The notes beneath the pieces were generated by a model. That model ran no database searches. It saw only the letters and a list, made by a program, of their open reading frames with translations, and was not told the DNA's origin. Both the position numbers and the translations under genes were made by a program. From Streptomyces sp. DI166 (GTDB taxonomy: Bacteria; Actinomycetota; Actinomycetes; Streptomycetales; Streptomycetaceae), in contig NZ_FLSP01000069.1 in assembly GCF_900091315.1 (NCBI RefSeq), positions 1 through 47,420 of the forward strand: a stretch of 47,420 bases of DNA, read 5' to 3'. Shown here one piece after another: positions 25,512-33,098 of the stretch; the first letter of the stretch is position 1; the number at the start of each line of letters is the position of its first letter.

Positions 25512-25863
25512 GGATCGGCTCCGCAAGCACGCAAAGAAAGGGAGGTTGGGTCCGGCGCACCGGTCGACACCGGGAGATCGGCCCGTCAGCCCAGTCGGCG
25601 AGGTCAGTGGGGATGGCCGCGGGACGTCCGAGGGGCTGCGTTGGTGTTTTAGAGGGAATCATGAACAGTGGCGCCGCCACAGCGTTTTTACCCAACTTCG
25701 GAGGGTTTCCATCCCTCGGGGGGCTCCACAGCTCAACTGTTCAACCACGGTGTGCGCCGTGTCGTCCGGGCGCACGCCGGAGCACGCACACACAGCAGCG
25801 GGACCCGCCCCCCGTGGGCGGGCCCCGCGCATTCCCCCCTGACATGTGCTCGCTCAGCCCGCG
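25512..25863. other. 352-bp gene-free stretch with AT-richer patch
   Basis: No confident gene. Between about 25645 and 25760 the base composition drops towards AT (GTGTTTTAGAGGGAATCATG, GCGTTTTTACCC), unlike its neighbours. A plus-strand ATG at 25661 follows AGAGGGAATC but uses a rare TTA codon and reads into unbiased codons. A minus-strand frame from 25660 is equally weak. A small hairpin (GAGGG/CCCTC) lies near 25703-25719. The DUF2617 promoter is probably here. Confidence 0.6.
25804..25822 (-). terminator. terminator after the Cys/Ser-rich membrane protein gene
   Basis: CCCGCCC (25804-25810) and GGGCGGG (25816-25822) form a perfect stem with a 5-nt loop, about 40 nt past that gene's stop codon. 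Confidence 0.55.
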
Positions 25864-26217
25864 TCAGCTGCTCCCGCCGCCGCATCCTCCGCCACCGCCG
25901 CAGGACGAGGAGCTGCCGCACGAGCTGCTGCTACTGCCGCAGGAGGAGGAGCTGCTGCCGCACGAGGAGCTGCTGCCACACGAGGAGCCGCCCCCGCCGC
26001 TGTCCCCGCCGCTGTCCCCCGCCCACCAGCTACCGCTGTCACCGCTGCTGTGCCGGGTGTGGTGGCTGCTGCCGCCCCCGCCGCCCCGCCCTCCGCCACG
26101 CACGCCGCGCACGCCGCGCAGGGGCGCCACGCGCCGTCGTCCGGCCGCCAGCACGGCGACCGTGATGCCGCCCGCGACCACTACGAAAAAGATGACCAGG
26201 ATGAAGCCGACAACCAT
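25864..26217 (-). CDS. small membrane protein with Cys/Ser/Gly-rich tail
   Basis: 117 residues starting at ATG 26217, with AAGGAGG about 9 nt upstream. One N-terminal membrane helix (MVVGFILVIFFVVVAGGITVAVLAAG) is followed by a basic stretch (GRRRVAPLRGVRGVRG). A tail of about 70 residues is almost only Gly, Ser, Asp and Cys, with CGSSSS-type repeats (six cysteines spaced 5-7 residues apart). Not a recognised family. The tail could bind metal or form disulfides; this is inference. In the ancestral chromosome it was divergent from the aminotransferase now at 34379, before the mobile element entered between them. Confidence 0.7.
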   Translation of the reverse strand: MVVGFILVIFFVVVAGGITVAVLAAGRRRVAPLRGVRGVRGGGRGGGGGSSHHTRHSSGDSGSWWAGDSGGDSGGGGSSCGSSSSCGSSSSSCGSSSSSCGSSSSCGGGGGCGGGSS

Positions 26218-26324
26218 GGCCCACCCCTCCTTCCGTCTTCGCGACTCCCCCGAAAGCGACCCCCCGTGGGCCCTTCGCCGCCGCGTGAACGGGGGATGCC
26301 CCCGCCGCTCCCGGCCCAAAGCAG

Positions 26325-26342
26325 AGTTGAGGAACTTCAGAG
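26325..26342 (+). repeat. left candidate attachment site
   Basis: AGTTGAGGAACTTCAGAG, 75 bp past the integrase stop codon, where attP normally lies. It matches 34341-34358 at 17 of 18 bases. Confidence 0.6.
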
Positions 26343-26356
26343 GGTTCTCGGACGGC

Positions 26357-26398
26357 GACGGCCCCTGACCTGCGCATAGGGGCAGACCAGGGGCCGTC
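26357..26398 (-). terminator. terminator after int
   Basis: GACGGCCCCTG (26357-26367) and CAGGGGCCGTC (26388-26398) form a perfect 11-bp stem just past the integrase stop. It would isolate the element's operon from the chromosome. Confidence 0.65.
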
Positions 26399-26416
26399 AG
26401 TGCTTGTCTGGGCCGT

Positions 26417-27667
26417 CTAGGGGCCGTGATCTCCGTTCGGGCCACGCTGGAACACGGAGTCGATGGCCCGCCGGGCACGCTCGCGGCTGTCGGGCATCAG
26501 GTGCGCATACACCCGCAGCGTCATACCCGGGTCGGCGTGCCCCATGTACTCACTGACCGCCTTGATGTTCTCGCCCGCGTCCAGCAGCGCGGAGGCGTAG
26601 AAGTGCCGGAGGGCATGCATGCCGTGTGCACGGGCCGACTGGTACTTGCCGCGTTCGTCGGCTTCCGGGATGAGCCCGGCCGTCGCAAGAGCGGGCTTCC
26701 ACTCCTTGCCGTTGAAGTTGCTCCGCCACACCATGCCGCCCTGCTCGGCCGTAAAGACCAACCGGGCGGTCACCTTGGGCCCTTCCGGCACACGCCACGG
26801 CAACGTGATCTCTACGGGCTTCCAGGCGTCCATGTGGGCTCGGAGGGCTTCCGCCACGGAGTCGGGAAGCGGGACGTCCCGCTTCTTGCCACCCTTGGGG
26901 AGATCGAACACGGGGTGGCCTTCCACATGTTTGATCTGTCGGACCACGTGGAGCGTGTGCCCGTCGACGTCGATCGCGTCCTCAGCAAGTCCGAACACCT
27001 CACCCTGCCGAAGTCCGCATCCGGCGCCGACATCAACCATGGCCCGGTAGCGCTCCAGCAACGCAGCCCGAACAGCGAACACCTGGTCGGGCTTCCAGGG
27101 GACTACTGCATGCGCGTCAGGCTTGGGCCGCCGCACGGTGCGCGCGCTGCACGGGTTACGGGACAGCAGCGTGTCATCGACGGCAGCCGCCAGGACCGAC
27201 TGAACGTCCGCGAAGATGTTCCGGGCGTAGGAAGCACTGACGCCGGGCTTTGCTTCCAACACGGCGAGCAGCTCCCTGATGTGCTCGGGCCGGAAGCTCC
27301 CCATCGGCCGCGAGCCGAGCACGGGGTAGACGTGCAGCCGTAGGCGTCGACCAAGTTCCTTGCGGGTCATCGGGCTGGAAGTCTTGTTGTCCAGCCACTT
27401 CTCGGCGTACTGCCGAAACGTGATCCGTACGGACTGAGGATCGGTGTACTGACCGCGCGTCATGTCCGTTTCGATGGCACTGAGCCACTTCTCAGCAAGT
27501 CGCTTCTTGCCGTCGGGAAAGCTCTTGGACTTCTCGGAGCCGTCGGGGCCGACATAGCGGGCGCGGTAGCGCATGCCCGTCCCGTGGCGCCCGGTCTTGA
27601 CCTTGACCGGCTTGCCATCCGACCCCGGCTCGGTCCTGAACCAGCGGTCTTGGACGTGCCCGGCCAT
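26417..27667 (-). CDS. int: tyrosine site-specific integrase
   Basis: A 416-residue phage/AICE-type tyrosine recombinase that integrates the element at att. An N-terminal arm-binding-like region (1-75) is followed by a SAM-like core-binding domain (about 80-185) and the catalytic domain. Active-site residues are R220 (GAGCGLRQGEV), HALRH (H351, R354), H377 (MGHADP) and nucleophile Y387 (TLRVYAHLMP); all are present. The start ATG overlaps the xis stop by one base (TGATG). The stop lies 75 bp from the candidate att core. Confidence 0.96.
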   Translation of the reverse strand: MAGHVQDRWFRTEPGSDGKPVKVKTGRHGTGMRYRARYVGPDGSEKSKSFPDGKKRLAEKWLSAIETDMTRGQYTDPQSVRITFRQYAEKWLDNKTSSPMTRKELGRRLRLHVYPVLGSRPMGSFRPEHIRELLAVLEAKPGVSASYARNIFADVQSVLAAAVDDTLLSRNPCSARTVRRPKPDAHAVVPWKPDQVFAVRAALLERYRAMVDVGAGCGLRQGEVFGLAEDAIDVDGHTLHVVRQIKHVEGHPVFDLPKGGKKRDVPLPDSVAEALRAHMDAWKPVEITLPWRVPEGPKVTARLVFTAEQGGMVWRSNFNGKEWKPALATAGLIPEADERGKYQSARAHGMHALRHFYASALLDAGENIKAVSEYMGHADPGMTLRVYAHLMPDSRERARRAIDSVFQRGPNGDHGP

Positions 27668-27864
27668 CAGGCGGCCCCTTTCCTCTGGGACTCGACCCAG
27701 GCCCGTACGTCATCGGGGTCGAAGCGGAGGTAGCGGCCGACACGAAAGCCTCGCGGTCCGATGCCCTTGCGGCGCCACTGGTAGACGGTCTCGACACTGG
27801 GCAGGCGGAACAGAATCACGAGGTCTTCCGGCGCCAGGTACTGATCAGGAAGCGATGCCCTCAT
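27667..27864 (-). CDS. xis: excisionase (MerR/Xis-type helix-turn-helix)
   Basis: 65 residues. A winged helix-turn-helix of the AlpA/Xis class: YLAPEDLVILFRLPSVETVYQWRRKGIGPRGFRVGRYLRFDPDDVRAWVE. It bends att DNA to favour excision. It sits between rep and int with ATGA (4 bp) and TGATG (1 bp) overlaps, so the three are translationally coupled. Confidence 0.93.
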   Translation of the reverse strand: MRASLPDQYLAPEDLVILFRLPSVETVYQWRRKGIGPRGFRVGRYLRFDPDDVRAWVESQRKGAA

Positions 27865-29252
27865 ACGGCTTCCTCCCAGTCGTCGAGTTCGGCAAGGGCT
27901 TCGCGGGCGGTTTCGCGGCTTTGTTGGATGTCGCGGCGGATGGTGGCGGCGAGCCAGGATTCGCCGGGGGTGTGGCCGTGTCCGGCGTAGGTCCAGTGGG
28001 CGAGGGTGAGCGTGGTTGCCTCCGGGGTGTCGTCGGGGTCGGGCAGGCCGAGGGCGGCGCGTTGCTGGGCGGCGCGGTAGTCGGCTCGGGCCTGGCGGAG
28101 TTCGCCGAGGGTGGTGGAGTAGCGGCGGGACTTGGTGGAGAAGTGGCCGCGGAAGCCGAGCATGTGGGCCCAGTCGCGGAGCTTGCGGTCGGGGTAGAGC
28201 GGGTGGAGGTCGAGGCAGGCGGCGATGAGCCGGGCCGGGTGGTCGGCGACGCCGAGCAGGGCAAGGGCTTCTTTGTTGCCGATGCGGCGGTCCACGGTGC
28301 CGGTGGTCTCGGCGGCCTTGGTCGCGTACTTGGCGACGTAGGAGGCAACCGCCTGCTCGGTGATCTCTTCGCCGTTGCCGAAGGCGCGGATAGGGCGGAT
28401 GTCCAGCTGGGTGCCCCACCGCAGCGTGCGTGCGGGCTGATCCCCGGACGGGGGCACGTCGACCTGGACGCGGGCCGCGGCGGCGTGGATGGCGTCGGTG
28501 AGCAGGTCGAGGGTGGCCCAGGCCGGGGGCGGATCGTCGGGACCGTTGGGGCCGTCGAAGCGGATCACGGCGTGGAAGTGCACGGCCCCGCGCTTCTGGT
28601 ACTCAGCGACCTTGCCGAACGACACACGGGATTCCTCGCGTGCGGCCTGCTGGGTGAGTCCGGCCCGCTTGGCGATCTCCCGGCGCAGGTAGATCGTGAA
28701 GTAGCGCCACAGCTCCGAGGCGTGGTTGTTCCACAGCACCGCACCCGCGTAGTCGTACGACTCGGGTTCGAGCGCGGTACCCAGCTCGGGGGCGTCCTCG
28801 GCGTGGCGCACGCCGCAGCGGCAGGGCCGGTTGCCGGGTCGGTTGTGGACCGGGCCGAACGAGGGCGCGGTGAGGGTGGCGAAGACGCGCGGGTGGTTGC
28901 GGATGGTGTGCGGGGTGCCTTTGTCGGGGTCGCCGACCAGCCCGGCGCGGATGAGGTGGTAGGTGTCTCCGGCGTAGGTCCAGGCGCAGGCCGGGCAGCG
29001 CGAGGCACGGCGGTTGCCGCAGGCCACCCGGAGCATGCCGCCCGGCTCACTGTCAGTTGAGTAGGCGTGTAAGACCTTGCCGGTTGTGCGGTCGATCAGC
29101 TTGGTTGCGCCCATGAGGCGGATCGGGTCGGAGCAGCCGCCCGTGCGCTTGATCTGCTCTTGCCAGCGGTCGAAGCCCGGTGACCCGGTCACCCTCAGCA
29201 TGTCGGCGAGGGTGGCCGGGTCCAGGCCCGCCAGGGTGGCGGCATCTGTCAT
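27861..29252 (-). CDS. RepSA-like rolling-circle replication initiator
   Basis: 463 residues. An HUH endonuclease-type Rep that nicks the double-strand origin. Seen: motif RVFATLTAPSFGPVH (122-136), metal-binding HUH motif GAVHFHAVIR (222-231, H225/H227), and candidate nicking tyrosines in AVASYVAKYATK (Y305, Y309). A Cys-rich cluster, CGNRRASRCPAC (78-89), may bind zinc. Start ATG 29252 overlaps the upstream stop (ATGA). It matches replication initiators of pSAM2-type elements. Confidence 0.92.
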   Translation of the reverse strand: MTDAATLAGLDPATLADMLRVTGSPGFDRWQEQIKRTGGCSDPIRLMGATKLIDRTTGKVLHAYSTDSEPGGMLRVACGNRRASRCPACAWTYAGDTYHLIRAGLVGDPDKGTPHTIRNHPRVFATLTAPSFGPVHNRPGNRPCRCGVRHAEDAPELGTALEPESYDYAGAVLWNNHASELWRYFTIYLRREIAKRAGLTQQAAREESRVSFGKVAEYQKRGAVHFHAVIRFDGPNGPDDPPPAWATLDLLTDAIHAAAARVQVDVPPSGDQPARTLRWGTQLDIRPIRAFGNGEEITEQAVASYVAKYATKAAETTGTVDRRIGNKEALALLGVADHPARLIAACLDLHPLYPDRKLRDWAHMLGFRGHFSTKSRRYSTTLGELRQARADYRAAQQRAALGLPDPDDTPEATTLTLAHWTYAGHGHTPGESWLAATIRRDIQQSRETAREALAELDDWEEAV

Positions 29253-29458
29253 CGCGCGCCGTCCTTGCGGGTCTTGCGCGGGGGGTCGGAGTGGAAGCGG
29301 GAGGCGCCGGGGTGGGCGTCGTTCCATTCCTCCGCGCACACCTTGTGGACGGGCTCGCCGTCGTGGGAGCGCAGCGGGGTGGGCTTGCCGCACAGGGTGC
29401 AGGGGCAGTCGCCGCTGTGGTCGTAGTGCTGGCTGGAGGTCCAGTTCAAAAGGCCCAC
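29249..29458 (-). CDS. small Cys-rich AICE protein, 69 aa
   Basis: A small protein with one zinc-knuckle-like motif, CPCTLCGKP...H...C (HSGDCPCTLC, then HKVCAEEW). GTG 29458 is favoured because GGGAGG lies 8 nt upstream; the frame also has GTG 29467, which overlaps the previous stop. The stop overlaps the rep ATG by 4 bp. Function unknown. Confidence 0.7.
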   Translation of the reverse strand: MGLLNWTSSQHYDHSGDCPCTLCGKPTPLRSHDGEPVHKVCAEEWNDAHPGASRFHSDPPRKTRKDGAR

Positions 29459-29463
29459 CGCGG

Positions 29464-29643
29464 TCACCTCCCGGCCCGCAGCAGCGAGGCGGGGAGGGTG
29501 TGGCCGGTGCCGTGGCAGGCGCGGCAGGCGACGCGGAGGAGGACGCGGGAGCCGTCGTTGTGGCGCTCGCCGGTCGTGATGGCGACGACCGGGAAGCCGT
29601 CGCAGTCGCGGCACACCGGACGGTTCGGGGCGTGAACGGGCAT
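29464..29643 (-). CDS. small zinc-ribbon AICE protein, 59 aa
   Basis: Begins MPVHAPNRPVCRDCDG and ends in VACRACHGTGHTLPASLLRAGR. Two CxxC pairs with a DnaJ-type CxxCxGxG element predict one zinc site. Such proteins recur in AICE transfer operons; role unknown. ATG 29643 has GGAAA-type weak binding upstream. Confidence 0.7.
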   Translation of the reverse strand: MPVHAPNRPVCRDCDGFPVVAITTGERHNDGSRVLLRVACRACHGTGHTLPASLLRAGR

Positions 29644-29692
29644 GATGGGGTTTCCCTTTCGGGTCCGTTGGATCTGGAAGTGGTGGAGCCGT

Positions 29693-29728
29693 CCGGGGCG
29701 GCGGTCTTTGGCGAGAGAGCCGCCCCGG
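29693..29728 (-). terminator. internal hairpin in the transfer operon
   Basis: CCGGGGCGGC (29693-29702) and GCCGCCCCGG (29719-29728) form a perfect 10-bp stem, between the SpdD-like gene and the 59-aa gene. It could limit transcription into rep-xis-int. Confidence 0.5.
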
Positions 29729-29734
29729 AGGGCG

Positions 29735-30040
29735 TTACTTGCGCAGCGCGGGCGGAGCCTTCCTGCGCTTGGACGTGCGGCTGAGCGTGTAGCTGACGCC
29801 GCAGGTCGCCGACAGCACGGAGACGACCGACGCGGCCACGGCCTGGACAACCAGCGCGATGACCAGCAGCACCACGACCGAGCCAGTGACCACGACGAGG
29901 GTCAGGACGATCGGGCCGGTGTAGGAGCGCGGGGCTTCCTGCACGATCACGATCTGCCGCACGTCGGTGCCGGGCGGGAGTTGCCGGTAGAGGTCGGCGG
30001 GGATGTGCCCGGCGCGGAGCTGGTCCTCGGGGAGCTGCAT
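29735..30040 (-). CDS. SpdD-like mobile-element transfer protein
   Basis: 101 residues. An N-terminal soluble part (MQLPEDQLRAGHIPADLYRQLPPGTDVRQIVIVQE) is followed by a long hydrophobic stretch (about 43-80), enough for one or two membrane helices, and a basic tail SKRRKAPPALRK. It resembles Spd proteins that help plasmid spread along the mycelium (pocks). ATG 30040; the stop of the next small protein upstream is 14 nt away. Confidence 0.75.
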   Translation of the reverse strand: MQLPEDQLRAGHIPADLYRQLPPGTDVRQIVIVQEAPRSYTGPIVLTLVVVTGSVVVLLVIALVVQAVAASVVSVLSATCGVSYTLSRTSKRRKAPPALRK

Positions 30041-30054
30041 GGCCGGTCCTCCTT

Positions 30055-30240
30055 TCAGGCGGTGCAGCGGTGGGTGCGGGCCGCGAGTTCAGCGGCCGAG
30101 CGGTCGCCGTGCTCGGTGGAGAACCCGCACTTCGGGGCCGTGCAGGCGGCGGTGTGCCGGGTCTGGCCGCGGCCGTTGTGGTAGGTGCCGACCTGGACGG
30201 GGCCGATACGGATCACGTCGTAGAAGCGGTTCGGGCGCAC
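30055..30240 (-). CDS. mobile-element transfer protein, 61 aa
   Basis: Begins at GTG 30240, with GGGAGG 9 nt upstream. The sequence MRPNRFYDVIRIGPVQVGTYHNG... has a CCHC-like zinc site (CTAPKCGF...H...RTHRC) and resembles small transfer proteins found in many AICEs. It lies 16 nt after the SpdB-like gene. Confidence 0.75.
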   Translation of the reverse strand: MRPNRFYDVIRIGPVQVGTYHNGRGQTRHTAACTAPKCGFSTEHGDRSAAELAARTHRCTA

Positions 30241-30256
30241 GTGAAGTCACCTCCCT

Positions 30257-30895
30257 TCAGGCGAGTTGGGCGGCGATCGCGCCCGCGAGGTCTGCGGGAA
30301 CGCCGAGACGCGCGCGGAGGGTGTCTGTGTCGATCGGGGCGCCGGTACGAGCGCGGTGGTCGGCGGCGACCTTTCGGGCGTGGTCGACCAGCGCCGGAGG
30401 CACCGCCACAGCCGGGGCGGGGGGCGGGGCTTCAGGCAGAGCCGCTACCGGCTCAGCCGGAGCGACCGGCTCAGGCTCGGGTTGGAGGGCCGGGGCCGCG
30501 GGCGCCGGCGGAACCGGCACCCGGTCCCCGGCCGGAGTCGGCGCGTGCACCAGCAGCGTGCCGCCGAGGAAGGCCAGCGCAGGCCAGGCGGCCACGATGA
30601 TCCGCAGCCAGGCCGGAACGCGGTCCAGGTTGAGGAGTCCGGCAGTGGCGACGTTGGCGCCGAGCGAGGCCACCAGGGCGACCAGGAACCAGCACCAGGC
30701 CAGCCACGACGGACCGTCAGCACGCAGCCGACGCCACGCCGCCACGAGGAGCAGGTCAACACTGACCGGGTAGGCCCATGCCTTCCATCCGTCCTGTCCG
30801 GCCGCGGCGGCAAGGTCGTGCAGGTGGGCGAAGGACAGCGCCCCGGCGATCACGGCCTGAACAAGTACGGCATCCGGGCGCAACGAGCGGGTCAC
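30257..30895 (-). CDS. SpdB-like DUF2637 membrane protein
   Basis: 212 residues. Four hydrophobic helices (about 10-120) include AVIAGALSFAHLHDLAAAAG, AWAYPVSVDLLLVAAW and WCWFLVALVASLGANVATAGL. A Pro/Ala/Glu-rich linker and a small helical C-terminal domain follow (PIDTDTLRARLGVPADLAGAIAAQLA). DUF2637 proteins are the usual spread-function partners of TraSA. GTG 30895 with GAAGGAGG at good spacing. Confidence 0.85.
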   Translation of the reverse strand: MTRSLRPDAVLVQAVIAGALSFAHLHDLAAAAGQDGWKAWAYPVSVDLLLVAAWRRLRADGPSWLAWCWFLVALVASLGANVATAGLLNLDRVPAWLRIIVAAWPALAFLGGTLLVHAPTPAGDRVPVPPAPAAPALQPEPEPVAPAEPVAALPEAPPPAPAVAVPPALVDHARKVAADHRARTGAPIDTDTLRARLGVPADLAGAIAAQLA

Positions 30896-30980
30896 GAGTC
30901 TTCACCTCCTTCGCGGGAATCGAGCCCGGACCAGGACAGCCGCATGCTGGGTCCGGCCGTCCTGCTCGGGGCGGGGGGTG

Positions 30981-31142
30981 TCAGTCGGTGGCCTGGCCGG
31001 AGCCGAGGCAGGTCAGGCAGATGCCGGACTGCTCGCCCACGGCACGGCGTTTGCGGCCGACGCGGACAGTGCGGGAGACCTCACCGGTTCCCTGGCAGGT
31101 CGGGCACGGGTTGGGCCGGGGCTTGCTGGGCTTGCGCGGCAT
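30981..31142 (-). CDS. 53-aa zinc-ribbon protein
   Basis: Short gene with ATG 31142 and GGGAGAG upstream. The protein MPRKPSKPRPNPCPTCQGTG...GICLTCLGSGQATD has two CxxCxGxG repeats, as in DnaJ zinc domains, around a basic core (RVGRKRRAVG). It lies between the translocase and the SpdB-like gene. Function unknown; DNA or protein binding is inference. Confidence 0.72.
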   Translation of the reverse strand: MPRKPSKPRPNPCPTCQGTGEVSRTVRVGRKRRAVGEQSGICLTCLGSGQATD

Positions 31143-31240
31143 GAGCGCTCTCCCATCCGGATTGCGGCATGGCTCGGGTAGGGACCTGGCGCGAGGCGGT
31201 CGCGTCGACCGTGGAGCAGGGGGGTGCTGGCCGCCGAGGG

Positions 31241-32572
31241 CTACGGCGACGCCACCAGGGGCGGCGTGGTGGGCATCGGCGGGATGATCTGCCCGACCGG
31301 CCGGAAGGGAGCCAGGAACGGCAACGGCGGTGTCAGGTAAGCGAATTCGCGGCAGACGGCAGCCACCTGATCCGGGGTCATCTCGGGCGTGCGGATGCGG
31401 GACCAGTAGCCGGAGGCGTCACCGGCCACCGCAACACCGGGGCGGTCTGCGCGGATTCCCAGCACGGACACCACGGCATCCGGGGCGATGTCACCCAGGC
31501 CCATCTCCGCCGTCTGCTTGTCGTTGACGCGGTGCACGACACGGCCGGTGAGCTGAGCCCGCAGGGCGGTTGCGCCCTTGCCCAGATCAGAGCCGAAGCG
31601 CTGGCCGCACACCTCCAGGTAGATGCCGACCGCGCGGGCCATCTGGCCGAGCCGGACCAGTTGCATGACCATGTGGTCGCGGTCCGGTTCTTCCTTCTTG
31701 GAGGTGACCAGGAACAGCTCAGCCACCTCGTCGATCAGCACGATCAGCGGGACCGGCCGCACGCTGGCAGGCAGCTCCCACACGTCCGAGACGCCGTGCA
31801 GGGCGAGCAGGTCGAAGCGGTCTTCCATCTCGGTGACGAGCGCATCCGCCAGGTCTTTCGCACTAGACCGGTCGGTGGCCAGCGCCGACAGCCGCGGGGC
31901 GTAGCGGGACTGCTCAACCCCGCGCTTGCAGTCGATCCCGACCAGCGCGACCGGGAGCTGTGCAAGCCCGCTGATCAGGTTGCGCTGATACATCGACTTG
32001 CCCGACTGGTTCGCGCCCAGGGTCAGGGCGTGCGGGATCTTGCGGTAGTCCCGCTCGAAAACCGTCCCGTCCTCCCGCAGCGCGACCGGCACGATCAGAT
32101 CGCGGGGCATCGCCTTACGCGGCATCCGCACCCGGCGCAGCACGTCATAGCCGGTCATGCGCAGCTCGACATAGCCCGGCTTGGTCTCCGCCACGGTCAC
32201 CGAGTACACCCCGAACGCGTGCCGCAGCCGCACCGCGGAGGCAGCCACGTCCGCGGGCTCCAGACCGGCCGGGAGCCGCAGCGTCACCCGCAGCCCCGTC
32301 GAGGTCGGACGCACACGGCGCACCTTCGGCGCCACCGGCCGTACCTCACGGTGGGCCAGGTTCCGGGTCATGAACGCGCGGAACCCGGACGGCCGCACCG
32401 TCAGCCCGCACACATCCATGGTGGAGCGGTAGTTCCACGTGAACCGGCCCCAGGTGACCGGTAGGCCCACCGCCGACCAGTACACGCGCGGCGCACGGTA
32501 CTTGGCGATGTGGAGACCACCGGCACCAGTAGCGACACCGCCCAGCTCTAACCAGGTCGCCAGGTCCGACAT
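31241..32572 (-). CDS. TraSA-like FtsK-family DNA translocase
   Basis: 443 residues. The conjugation motor of the element. Seen: an N-terminal region without clear membrane helices, Walker A LGANQSGKS (185-193), Walker B PLIVLIDEVAEL (275-286, D281 and E282), and a downstream arginine-rich region (GRVVHRVNDKQTAEMGLGD). Known: TraB/TraSA rings pump double-stranded DNA between hyphae and need no relaxase. It is much shorter than plasmid TraB but within the AICE range. It starts 2 nt after the previous stop. Confidence 0.92.
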   Translation of the reverse strand: MSDLATWLELGGVATGAGGLHIAKYRAPRVYWSAVGLPVTWGRFTWNYRSTMDVCGLTVRPSGFRAFMTRNLAHREVRPVAPKVRRVRPTSTGLRVTLRLPAGLEPADVAASAVRLRHAFGVYSVTVAETKPGYVELRMTGYDVLRRVRMPRKAMPRDLIVPVALREDGTVFERDYRKIPHALTLGANQSGKSMYQRNLISGLAQLPVALVGIDCKRGVEQSRYAPRLSALATDRSSAKDLADALVTEMEDRFDLLALHGVSDVWELPASVRPVPLIVLIDEVAELFLVTSKKEEPDRDHMVMQLVRLGQMARAVGIYLEVCGQRFGSDLGKGATALRAQLTGRVVHRVNDKQTAEMGLGDIAPDAVVSVLGIRADRPGVAVAGDASGYWSRIRTPEMTPDQVAAVCREFAYLTPPLPFLAPFRPVGQIIPPMPTTPPLVASP

Positions 32573-32574
32573 AG

Positions 32575-32907
32575 TCAGGCCCCCAGCGGCGTGACCGCGA
32601 CCGCCCGGAACGAGATCCCGTGCCGCTTCTGGCCGTTGAACTCGTTCTCCCAGTCCCGCGCCCGCAGCCCCGTCACCGCCACCGGGGTACCCGGCACGAG
32701 ATCCGCGGGGATACCGGTCTCCGGCACGGTCACCTGGTAGAGGTTGCCCTCCCCCTCGTCCGAAACCAGCAGGCCCACCGTCGACAGAGCCGCACCGGTC
32801 TCCCGGTCCATGGCCCGCTCACCGGTCTTCTTGTTCGCCATCTTCGGCTCGGGCGCGGTCGCCACGAACACCACAGCGGTCGAAACATCGATCTTGAACG
32901 ACGGCAT
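32575..32907 (-). CDS. SCO3933-family regulatory protein
   Basis: 110 residues, first gene of the AICE operon. Opening MPSFKIDVSTAVVFVATAPEPK, then ALSTVGLLVSDEGEGNLYQVTVPE and GISFRAVAVTPL: a beta-rich, OB-like fold. This family name is used for AICE proteins near tra; its role is not established. ATG 32907 with GGGAGA upstream. Transcription should start in the operator region just beyond. Confidence 0.82.
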   Translation of the reverse strand: MPSFKIDVSTAVVFVATAPEPKMANKKTGERAMDRETGAALSTVGLLVSDEGEGNLYQVTVPETGIPADLVPGTPVAVTGLRARDWENEFNGQKRHGISFRAVAVTPLGA

Positions 32908-32950
32908 GCGTACATCTCCCAGCTCGTGAAGCCATCCCGGATGGATGCCC

Positions 32951-33080
32951 TCTCTAGAGATGTCTCCATGGAACATCTCTAGAGAGGCACTGTCAATACA
33001 TCTCTAGAGACGTTTCAGGTTGGTCACCGGGGCCAGCCGAATGTGGGGTTGCGTCAACAACCCCCTAAGCTGTCTAGAGA
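32951..33080. promoter_or_regulatory. KorSA operator array (TCTCTAGAGA repeats)
   Basis: Three perfect palindromes TCTCTAGAGA at 32951-32960, 32976-32985 and 33001-33010, each 25 bp from the next. A fourth, imperfect copy TGTCTAGAGA lies at 33071-33080, just before the repressor's ribosome binding site. The fuller consensus is ACATCTCTAGAGATGT. On the minus strand a TTGACA -35 box (32996-32991) lies between operators 2 and 3, so repressor would block the transfer operon. Copy 4 would give autoregulation. Confidence 0.8.
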
Positions 33081-33098
33081 AGAGAGAGGAGGGATCAC

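Noticed and set aside
25661..26368. Plus-strand frame starting in the AT-rich patch
   Set aside because: It runs antisense through the Cys/Ser-rich protein gene and loses codon bias; only its first part is uncertain.
26300..26420. tRNA gene at the integration site
   Set aside because: No T-loop (GTTCRANTC) or acceptor stem pairing was found here or at 34300-34380.
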